Source of the DNA: Piscicola geometra
Lineage: Eukaryota; Annelida; Clitellata; Hirudinida; Piscicolidae
NCBI GenBank assembly: GCA_943735955.1
Contig: OX030959.1
Coordinates: 2,145,272 to 2,209,271, forward strand
DNA length: 64,000 bases
Direction: 5' to 3'
Below are positions 28,338 through 40,300 of this stretch, piece after piece. A model generated the notes under the pieces. It was not told where the DNA came from. It saw only the letters and a program-made list of their open reading frames with translations, and made no database searches. The translations under genes and the position numbers were made by a program. Each line of letters opens with the position of its first letter. The stretch's first letter is position 1.

Positions 28338-29358
28338 ATGTCTGAATAAAGGGGAATGAATGGTGGAAATTCCACCGTGGAATTCCTGACTTGATACATG
28401 GGTGAATGATGAGTTGAATGCATTAAGAACTACTGTAAAAAAATTAAAAAAGTATTTTTCAACATTAAAAAATCTCATTTATACGTTAGACAGCAAGAAA
28501 ATATAGAATTTTAAACAGATCATTGATAAATTCGAAAAGTTAATTAGCATGGAGTTGTTATGTTGGAGTTTGGACTGGAAAACTTGAGAGCTGAAAGATT
28601 TATTCGTTATTTTTTGTAGTTGAATTGATACACTAATCAGATGTATATTTTTCATCATTTTAATGCAAAAATGACTTTAAGCTTCACATTTTACGATAAT
28701 CTACTCCTGAATAATTCCTCTAGGCATGAAAGTCTTGAATGGTGTCACCAAAAGTTTTAATTTGTTCCTTCTGTTTGAGGCGTTAACACTGCTTGAGTCA
28801 TAGCACGACAAATGATACTTATCTGCTTTCCTCCTCCTTCGCTTACACGTTCAAATGAAGATTTATTAACACGTACATAAAATAATACCGAAAATGTGAA
28901 AAAGAAGAAATAGTTTTTATTTCATAAAGAATTAAGCATGCATATTAGAACGAAGACCAGACGTAAAACATCGCTGAAAGATGAGCGCCTCTGAAGCTGT
29001 TTGCTCTCAGCGACATGCCTGTTATACTGTGTGTTACTCGATGCTATAAAGTTGCATCATGCAGCCTCTTGTGTCTTTGATATGAAGGACACATATGCAG
29101 TAACAGGCGCGCAACGTATAACAACTTTACAACACACGTTTGATGAAGAATCGAGAGAACTAACAGCTGTCTGAGACAAGAGGCAGCTGAGAGAGATGCT
29201 GAAAAGGGAGAGAGAGATGAGAAGTGGTGGCATAGGGGTTCGCTATGTCTGCACTGGCCTGTAGTGCCGCGTGAACAGAAAAGCGCCAAATTTGAAACGA
29301 AAAACTTTTGCTCGGTTTTTTAGAAGCGTACCCCCAACTAGGAGGACGCTGAATCAAA
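28338..29358. other. Intergenic: TTC23-like 3' end and collagen promoter region
   Basis: About 1 kb between two same-strand genes with no exon recognised. The collagen promoter and 5' UTR should be in the right half. No clear TATA box was identified. Confidence 0.45.
28345..28350 (+). promoter_or_regulatory. Polyadenylation signal AATAAA, TTC23-like gene
   Basis: AATAAA seven bases after the TGA stop of the TTC23-like gene. If used, the 3' UTR would be very short. Other downstream signals may also serve. Confidence 0.45.
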
Positions 29359-32300
29359 ATGGCGTCACGGAGAAGTTTTCTGCTCGGATTAGCACTCCTC
29401 CTGACGGTCGGATTGACACTGGCTCAAGGTGGGTAGCCTGGCACACAGGCGTCAAATGACGTATAAATGAGCAAATGAGAGAAAAGATATAGTGTTGATC
29501 GATGCAAAAAAATGCAATAAAATAGTTACTGTTTGTTTTTCTCTTTTTTCACTGAAAAAATGGATAACACTTTTTGAATGGATTGGTCATTGGTGAAGGT
29601 TTTAGTTTAAAAATTACCATGTTAATGAAATTTATTTCTATAACAAAAATTTTTTTGATCTGCATATAAACCTTTTTTAATGAATTCCTTTATTTCATAC
29701 ACAAGACCTCTCACCCTTTCTAGAATAATGACTCATCTGACCATCAACCCAACCTCCACCGCTGCCACGTCACCACACTCATCATCATCATCATCATCAT
29801 CTTCTTTTTCTTCTTCATCATCACCATCTAGATATCGAATATTCTGGCGAAGTGCCGGAAGAGGTGACCGATCCTCCTCCACCAACTCTTGCTCCGCGAC
29901 CAAAAGAAACCCAGGCACCTCCAAAACCTAAACCTAAGCCAGATAAAACCAAGAGTGTCTCTTCTTCTTCTTCTTCCTCCGGATCTTACTACAGAGTAAC
30001 TAGTACTTATGTGAGTCAGGGGAAGAGTCAAAGAAAGATAGAAAGTTATCTCATTCATCCGCCTTCATTCATCAAAATATGAATATAACTAATTTCTATT
30101 GAAGATTTTATAATGAAATTAAAATTCTAGAACCTTAAATAGCTTTTTTCGAGTTTAGTTTCTCAGCCATCCAACTCTCATCTCACAAAAGTTCATAGTT
30201 GAACAGTTTTACATATTATTTTAACTTTCCATTTCAGGGAAGCTCAGGGAGTGTTGAAGGACCCAAGGGACCCCGTGGTCCTAAGGGAGAAAGGGTGAGA
30301 CTTTTTTTCATTATTATTTTATTTTTGCAATGTAATGATGCCTTGAAATGGTAAGTTCGGCTTAATCTAACTAAGATTTCAAAAATAAATTGGCGTGAAT
30401 GAACATGCATGGATTTGAGCGGGGTTTAAAATTTAGATACATAACATTTTTATTGCTTCATAGTAACTCTCTCCAAACCTCTTTCCAAAAATTATTAGAA
30501 AACACTTTTAACCTCACTCTTAACCATGATATAAAAATCCACATACCTTTCCCAAAACCCCTTACAACGAACTTTAAAACCATCGACACAACAACTCTTC
30601 CAGGGTTACCCAGGCAGAGATGGTCTTTCAGGAACGATGGGCATTCAGGGCCCCCCTGGCCACGTCTTCATCGTCCCCGTAAGGCGGCCATTCATTTAAA
30701 TCACTTTAGAGATTTTCTATATGGTTCAAGGGGTTTAAAGGCCGTTCGGATTTACGCTCATTATAAATATTCAATACTTTATTTTATAAGACAATTCAAT
30801 GAAACATTTGTGGTATTTTAATGTATTGGATTTTAACTAAATCTATTCAACATTATTGCTGTTGTCAACTCACTCGTAATCATAAGACATAAAATTATTA
30901 ATGGAAAAATATGTAAAAGGAATTTAAATATTGATAAAAACATTAATCAAATTTGATGAATGATTGACAAGCAAATCACGTTACCTGATCAGTTAGCTCT
31001 GAGAGAAAGCGGCACCAAGGGACCAGCCGACCACGAGGCCCAAGCGCTCAACACCCGACTCAACCACCACATGGTTCGCTTGGAGGGGAACGTTGCAATT
31101 TCTATCTTTAATCTGTATGCGTGCTTCTGTTAAGACGATGAAATTAGTATAAATTAGAATTTAAAAATGAAAATTTTGACGTATTTTAATTATTGGAATT
31201 TAATATCATTTTAGCTGCAAATGGTTGGAACTCCAGGGCCGCAAGGATTGCTCGGATTGCAAGGACAACCAGTAAGGCATCTTAGAAGTTTAAAATATCC
31301 TAATTACAATAATTTTAATTGCTAATATTATTTTTATAAGTAATAGTAGTATCAAAAACATCAGAAATTATTTTAAAATAACATATTATTAATGCACCTA
31401 ACATCGACTGGTTGCTAGGGAGAACAGGGACCTCCTGGAAGCGTTGGAGACCATGGAGAACCCGGTGACGTGGTATGAATATAAAAACATTGATTTGAAA
31501 AAATAGGTTGATTAATTTATAATTAAGATAATAATTCTAAAATTAGATCAGTAATTAAAATATAAATATGAATTCAAATGATGCTATGGAAACAATAATC
31601 ACAGGGTCCTTATGGCCCAAGAGGAGAACCTGGTCTGCTTGGCCCTCCCGGCAAAGACGTGAGTGTGCAAACTTTAAATTTTCAAATCCTACAATAAAAT
31701 TCTATCAGTTGAGTCCGTATGTGCACAGTAGTTACAGCACATCACCTTGCATACAAAAATGCCAATTTTGTATAACCTATAAAAAATATAGGAAAATTGT
31801 AAAAAGATGTTATACAATATACAATATATGTTATATCACACAGGGAAGTCCTGGAAGCGCTGGAGAAAGAGGAGCGCCTGGAGCCCAAGGACTGAACGTA
31901 AGATAGTTTCAAATTCATGGATCTAACGATTTCAGAGCCGCAAAAATGGGTTTTTTGCATTAAACCTAATAGCTTTAAATGCTTTTAGATTATATTTTTT
32001 TTAATTGATTTAATTTGTAGGGAGATCCTGGCTTTTCTGGATATCCCGGACTACCTGGCTCGAAAGGAAACAGGGTTAGTTGGATTGATGCATTGGTGGT
32101 TTAATTATAAATTGGATGATTGAGTAGCTAATTGAGTGATTGGTAACTTGAAAATGGTAAAACTAAATGGATGAGAAGATTGAATTATGATTGAAGTTGA
32201 GCACGAAGGGATGAAACACTTGCAGGGAGATGCAGGATACCAAGGTCCTGCTGGTCTGGCTGGAAAAGATGGAGAAACCGTGAGCATATTTTAAACCCTT

Positions 32301-35300
32301 CTTTATTTTTCTTTTGCATACTTTTTCGATTATAACGTTTTTATTAATATTTTGACTTTTAAATAGAATGTATTTATACACTGTAATTAAAAACACCTTT
32401 ATCGTCTTTATTCACATCATTTCTAGGGTCACCCAGGATCTCAGGGACCTCAAGGGCCACAAGGAGAAATGGTAAGTTCATAGTTATCAAATAATTTAAA
32501 ACGTATAAAATATTTATTACTTTTTCCAGCATTTCTCTATCTTTTTCACCATTCCCATTACTGCTTTTCCTCAGGGCACAAGGGGCCACGTAGGAGCCCA
32601 AGGACAGCCTGGAACACCCGGTCTTCCAGGAATGCCTGGTCTTGACGGATCCAGTGGTCCCAAAGGAAACCCTGTAAGTTATTTGAACGAATCTTTGTGG
32701 GGTAAGCTAAAGGACTAAAACGATTATTTCTGAAAAGATTGTAAAAACGGATAATTTGTTAGAATGAAGCAAACAAATAATAATTGTAAACATTATTTTA
32801 AAATTTTCCAATTACCACATCAACCTTTCAGGGACCATACGGACCACCAGGAAAGATGGGAGCAGTTGGAGCTCCAGGTGCCATTGTGAGTATTGATAGC
32901 TTTTCTTATTCTTTTTACACATCATTCATCCCTTTCATCACTTTCGATCAAAAAACCTTTTATCAAACGTTACAAGTTTCCATTGCTCCAACCTGCCAGG
33001 GTACTCCTGGCTCAGCAGGACCCAACGGCCTCCCAGGACTTCAAGGACAGGCAGGCAAACCAGGTCTTGTGGGACTTCCCGGAGTCGAAGGACCCATCGT
33101 GAGTTTGGAATTTTGTTTCGTTTGCGTTATTGATCATGAAAAATATAAGAAAAAGTTTCTTGCTGATGGAATGACGTTGAAATATAGTGTGTTTGTAGCT
33201 GGAAATCGGAACTTTTTCGATCCTTTATGAAGCTTTCTTCTCATATTCAACTGTTTATACAGGGCTTGCATGGAAACCAAGGAAAGTCTGGAGCAAAAGG
33301 AGAACAGGTAAAGCTACCACGGACTCTTTCCTTTGTCATTTAGGCTGATATAATTATATTAAAAAACTATATTCTAGTTTTAAAACAATTTTCGTAAAAT
33401 TCTATTTAATTTTTTTCGAATTAAACTTTTCTATTTGCAGGGTGTGGCGGGAGTGGCTGGAGGCGTAGGCTTCCCAGGAGCACCAGGTATTAAGGTGAAT
33501 TCTTGTGGCATTGTCATCACACTTTTGCTTCCTATAATCTTAAATTCCAATATATTCACTTCTTTTAAAAATTACATAGACATTTTTTTACACCGCGGTA
33601 GATTTACTATTCTACACCTATCAAACCTAAAATTCTCTCATCCTGTCTATAAACAATCCTCAAACTAGTTCTCAACCTCCACAGGGAGACGTTGGTCCCA
33701 GAGGACTGAGAGGGGACACGGGAGAACAGGGACAACCAGGCATTGACGGGGCTAGAGGCGAGGCCGGATACCCTGGAGAGAAGGGAGACAAGGGAGGCAG
33801 GGGTGCTTTGGGAGAAGAAGGACCTTCTGGACCTAAGGTGGGTGCTCAAGTTGTATAGTCTATGATATTAAATTAATTAATTTCAAAAATGTATAACTAA
33901 TTTGCTAAATGATACGCTCTAAACCACTGCAGGGCAACTTGGGTCCACGTGGAAAGCCAGGTCTGCTCGGAGCGAGAGGAGAGAAAGTGCGTTTTGAGAA
34001 TTTATCCAAGCTTCTGACTTTGATCATTCTATCAATTAATTGTTTTCCACTATTAAAAACACAATTAGTGAGAAATAAAGTTGAACTGATGGTTGGTTTG
34101 ATATGACTTTGATCATTCTATCAATTAATTGTTTTCCACTATTAAAAACACAATTAGTGAGAAATAAAGTTGAACTGATGGTTGGTTTGATATGACAGGG
34201 TCACGCAGGTGAAATAGGACCAGCGGGTCTTGCTGGAATTCCCGGAGAAAAGGTTTTTAAATGATAATTAAAAATATTTCTAAACATTTTCTGCGATATG
34301 GTTCTGAGTATTTGCTCTGTTGTAAAGATAAGTATTAATAGTCCCATAAAACTGTCCATAACTGATTATTTTTCAACTTCCATCCAGGGATCTCACGGAA
34401 ACCAAGGAAAGTACGGGAAGGAAGGAAACAAGGGAAACAAGGTTGGCATGATGACGTATTTATCCATAAAACACATTCTATTTTATTAAACTTCACTATA
34501 AAATGTGCTCATAGAAGCTTTTATATAATTATTTAGAATCTTTAGACCTCATGAATGATTTCCATTTCAGGGACCCATTGGACCAGCAGGAGATAGGGGC
34601 CTCCAAGGACCTCAGGTTAGTTTTAAGCCGTAATCTATTTTTATTTACGAAAATCTTATGTCGTTTCAAGTTCAATTTCTCAAACTAACACGTTTTCAAT
34701 CTTCTCGTTATCACCACATGCCTCACTAACACACATAGGGTGTGAGAGGAAAGCAAGGCAAACCAGGACCTACAGGCAGTCCAGGCTACAAGGGTGCCGT
34801 AGGAGCACAGGGACCCCAAGGATCGGCCGGAGACCAGGGCCCACAAGGACCTCAAGGACCAGCTGGCTTCCAGGGACCCCCTGGACCAGCCGTTAGTCGA
34901 TCTAAATATTCAAATAGTTTAATTAAAGTTAAAATCTACGTTTATCTTGGTCTGTTTACATTTTCATAAAACGTTTTGACTGTTCAACTGCCATCAACCA
35001 CAGGGAAGTCCTGGCAAAGACGGAGTTCCAGGCTTTCCAGGAGAAAGAGGAGAAGCTGTGAGTTTATCAAGCGTTTTAGACTTTTTTGTATATAACTAAA
35101 CACCTTCCAAAATCCAATAAAATTCTTTAGAACGTATTCTGGATTAACATTCGACTTCCTGATTGAATAATTTCTATTCAAATCAGCATATCACTCCACT
35201 TCATCCAACCACGCCATCTTAGGGAGTGCCAGGAACCCCTGGTCAAGTAGGGCCAGTGGGACCCGTTGGACAACCGGTCGGTGAATTTTTTTTCTAGTGA

Positions 35301-37255
35301 TGTATCAAAATGGTGTTATTAAGCTTTAGAAATTTAAAATGCGTAAAGCTCATATGAACTACAACACTTCTCTCATTAAACTCTACACCAATTCAGGGAC
35401 CACCCGGAGAGCATGGTCTGATGGGAGAAAGAGGACAGCAAGGATACCCTGTTAGTAACTTTTTGAGCTTTGTAAAATGTATAAATTTATTGCAGACGCT
35501 AGCGGGATTTAGTAAAACATTTATTGTCTATTAACCTTGAGTAAGAATAAAAAAATTTGAAAATTAATTTTAATGACTTCGTTGGGAACTCATAAAAAAT
35601 AAACAAATTGAACCACACAACAGGGCGGTCCAGGTGAAAGAGGAGGACCCGGAGACACAGGAAAAGAGGGACCTGCCGTAAGTGATGATTCATCATTTAC
35701 TACTTCCTACTACTTTTTTCACGCTTTTATTATTTAAAAAAATACTTAGAAGCCAGGATTGAATTATGTTTAACAATTATTTGGAAAATATCCTCAACTT
35801 TTTCTTTCTACAAACCTGCTGTATGTACTCGTCCCATTTTTCTTTACTGCACACCAGGGTCCCGCAGGCCCAGCTGGAAGACCAGGAGCTCCAGGCCAAG
35901 GAGGTCCCAGGGGATTCCCAGGCAAGAGAGGACTATCTGGAGCTGCTGTACGTTTGTTTGGTGTTCTTGATCAAATCTAAATGTATTTAATCTAATTTGT
36001 TAATCCACCTAATCACTATTGAATTTTCCAATAATTCTCAAATATCGCATCTCGTTATAACTCTAACAACAACCTTCCACTCTAAAGGGACCAACGGGAT
36101 CTCCAGGAGAACCAGGCCTACACGGGTACCCGGGCAGACAGGGAGACAAGGGGTCGTGGGGAATGCCAGGGGAGGCAGGACCTCAAGGATCCATTGTGAG
36201 GAGGGGCTTAATTAATTTGAGGGTGGATAGAGGTTTCAGAAAGTGGACTTGATAGATGGGTTGAATAGATTTTTGAATTATTTTTAAATTAGTTAAACTC
36301 GAAATAATCAATATTTTCTAATCTTTACTTTTTATTCACCAGGGTAAGCCAGGACAACCCGGACCTTACGGACCTGCTGGTCAGAAGGGAGAAATTGTAA
36401 GTTTGTGTGGGAGCATGGAACATAACAAATGATTAAAATACATTGAAAACGCACTTTCTTTCCACCTACTCTCACAAACACCCTTACCACCCACCTCGGA
36501 AAGGGAGAACCAGGACAGACAGGCGCGCCTGGTCAAGAGGGAGAACAAGGACTGCCAGTGAGTTTTTGTTTGTTTGTCTTGGCGCCTATTAGAATCGTTT
36601 TGCTTCGTGATCGGGAAACTTATTTTTATATTATTCGATAGTTTTATCTGTGAATAACGAGACGAATAAAAATAAAAATATTATCTATAGCAATTATTTT
36701 CAAAAAAATACTTTTGAAAAGCCAACATTCTGGCAACCACCCTAAAAACCTTCAAGCGACCATTCTAACAACCACCAGGGACAAGCAGGACCTGCAGGTG
36801 TTATCGGCCGACCTGGCGCTGGAGGAGAAAAGGTTTGATGATTTGGAAAATTCAATAACAATTAGCGAGTGAACAATTTCTGAAATATAATTTCTCCAAT
36901 TTTGAACTATTCGATTGTTTGTGTAATATGTGTCGTTTGTTCATGCAGGGTGACGTAGGTAAGCATGGACAGAAGGGAGAGAAAGGAGATTCTGGAAAAT
37001 ACGTGAGTTCTTCATTGCCTTTTAAGCTTACCTTTTAAGATGAAATTCATCTCAGCTCACTGACGAATCTTGATCATTAAATAATTTTACAATTCAGTTT
37101 AAATTTAAAAAAAAAGTATTTTTCTTTTTATTTTGTTAATCTTAGCATGGCCCTTCACAACGCAGGGAATATCCGGAGTTGCAGGACCTCCAGGTCTTCC
37201 AGGACCTAACGGGCCTGACGTGAGTGCAATCATCATCATCATCTTCACCATCATC

Positions 37256-37301
<46 letters not shown>

Positions 37302-37329
37302 CCACCATCATCATCATCATCACCATCAC

Positions 37330-37361
<32 letters not shown>

Positions 37362-40300
37362 CCACCATCATCATAATCATCATCATCACCATCATCATCA
37401 TCATAACCAATCCCACCACAGGGACCTCCAGGTGAGCAGGGAGAGAGGGGTCTGTCAGGTGTTCCTGGAATCAAGGTGGGTGTCTTCTCCTCGATGTTTG
37501 GTTTTTGAATAAAATAAAATTTACAAACAAGTACATTATGCTTTAAATATCGCACAACTCTACTCATTTAGTTTCACGACCAATAAGTAAAATGATTAAA
37601 GCACTGATTTCCCTTCTGTCAATATCTTTACCTTTTTAATGAAATAACTTTTCCGCCCTTTTTAAATCTATTTCTCTCTCTAGGGCAATGAAGGACCAAG
37701 AGGACTGTCAGGACCCGAAGGTCTCCCAGGAATCCAGGGATCTCCAGGCATCTCAGGCATCAAGGGAGACCCTGGAGAAGTTGGACCAGTGGTGAGTTCT
37801 GCTGGTTGGAATTATGAAACATGCATAAGTATTACTAAAATACCTAAACTAGTATACTTGCTAGTTGAAGTTATGAAAATTCTATAAGTAGTACTTGAAT
37901 TACAACTATGGCTATGAGCACCATTGAAACCACCACCATAACAGGGAGCGAGTGGACCTCTAGGACCTGCAGGACCAGCTGGACCTTCGGGAGCTCCTGT
38001 GAGCACCCTTACAATTCGCTTATTTATTTCAAAATGTGTCAAAAAGCGTCTTTAATGCCTCAAATATAATAAAGATCGAATCACTGACAAAATTATTGAG
38101 TATTAATTATAAACTCCGAATTACCCTCAAATCTACACAGGGAATTCCAGGCACTGCAGGTCCAGTGGGTTCTGAGGGCAAGCAGGGACTGAGGGGAGAC
38201 CCTGGGCTGGAGGGCACTCCGGGACCCGTTGGCGTCGACGGAACTTCGGTGGGTATTTCAGAAATAAGCCGCTTGCAATTCGTTTGAGCTAAAAGGGATT
38301 TTTTAACTTTAATTAAACTTGAATAACTAGCCTTAGAGATAAAATAGAATCGAGAAAATTAATATTCAATTTGAATGAGATGCCTAATTCTGAGTTGATT
38401 TTGAATTCGTTCGATCGTAGGGCTCTCCAGGAGCATCAGGCGTGAAGGGAGACCTGGGTCCTCAGGGACAACAGGGACCTCCAGGCATTGCTGGTTCGAG
38501 GGGAAAGACTGGACTGAAAGGTAGTCAGGTGAGCTTTCATTCTTCGTTTCATAGATTTTATATTTTTATAGTTTTTTTTATACTTTCTGGTTTGTGTGTG
38601 CGTGTGTGTACGCATGTGAGTGTGTGTGAAGTGCTAACGTGCATTTTAAACCAAAGGGAGCCATTGGATTCCCCGGAGCTCCAGGACCTTCGGGAGAGCA
38701 CGGAGCTAAGGTGAGCATTTTGGGTGATTCAGTTTTGAATAAAATTTGCTTCAACGCTGCAAGAGCTACATGTGATCAAACCAATTTTTAATATTTTTTT
38801 TGCATTTTTTAAATTTTCCGTTATTTTAATGAGCAGCATCATCATCAGCAGCATCACCATAATCGCAATCACTATCATCACTACCAGGGAGATGCTGGTC
38901 CGCAAGGAAGAGCAGGCAAGGCGCAAGGAGTTGGACAAGTGGTACGTGATGTTTCTTTGATAAATATTAAAATCATTATCATCATTCTCCTATTCCTTCT
39001 CGTCATCATCTTCATCATTATCATCATCATCATCATCATCATCTTAGGGACCTACAGGACCCCCAGGAGACCCAGGACCACCTGGAGCCCTTGGCAAAGA
39101 GGTGAATTCCGTGGAGGATTGGAGCTCATAACTTGCAAAACAAGGGCATTAAATATGAATATTCAAGTTGTAAAAAACCATGAAACGAAAAAATGAATAT
39201 TTAACTACAAATACAAACCACCATTTTCTCCAGGGACCGACTGGACCAGCGGGATCACAGGGAGAACCAGGTCCTTTGGGTCCTAAGGGAGACATGGGCA
39301 AGAGGGGAGCTGCTGGAGAAAGGGGATTCGATGGACCTGCTGTGAGTTTTTCATCAGAGTTTGTTTTTTGGAACTTCTATTCACTACTCAATTGCCTAGC
39401 AACACTCGCCCAACTCATCCGTTAATCAACCACCAACCACTCATCATCAACCATTCAACCACTACCCACCACTCAGCACCCACCATTGAACTACCCACCA
39501 CTGTTTCAACCATCACCAACCCACCATTCCCAACAGGGCTCACCAGGCAGGGCTGGACCGAGTGGAGAAAAAGGGCCCTCAGGAGTCGCTGTATGTAAAT
39601 CAGTCGCTGTTACACTGCTGTTAAATAAGCTCAATTTTGATTATGAATCGCGTGATGAGGCATTAAAAGCCTGTATTTAAAGTTCGCATTTTTAACTTTT
39701 CAATGTTTTCATTTCTTCTAAATTGTGTTGACTTTTTAAAGTTTGAGATTACAAGATTCATCTACTCTTTCGCAGGGAGAGGTTGGTGCTCCAGGCTCTC
39801 CTGGAGAGTCTGGCAAGCAAGGACCAGTTGTGAGTTTAAATTCTTTTTCAAATATTTTATAACTCGAGCTTTTTATATAAATATTTTCAATTTATAGCCA
39901 ATACATCCATCACGCCTCCATTCTTATTCATTATTGCCTCTATCCCAGGGACCTCCAGGACCTTTCGGACCAAAGGGAAACAACGGCAAGAGAGGAGACA
40001 GGGTGAGTGGTTACAAAAAGTATAAAGTTACGGTGAATTCGAACCAAGTGTTTGATGGTCACTTGATTATTCAAATATAATTTTTACTAAGAGTTATTTT
40101 CTTTCTTCTAATTAATTAAGTCTTCACTTTTCATCGGTAGGGTCACCAAGGACCTTTGGGACCAACCGGTCAAGTGGGTCCAGCTGGATCGAAGGGAGAC
40201 ATCGGACCGAGTGGAAATGAAGGCGCTCCTGGAGACAAGGGGAACCAGGTAAGGTGGAGTGGTTCGTGTTTTGTTCTTCTACCTTCAAATACTTTGAAAA

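Noticed and set aside
37105..37567. Poly-Met/Asp and poly-Ile frames in the collagen gene
   Set aside because: Artefact of the intronic (ATC)n array.
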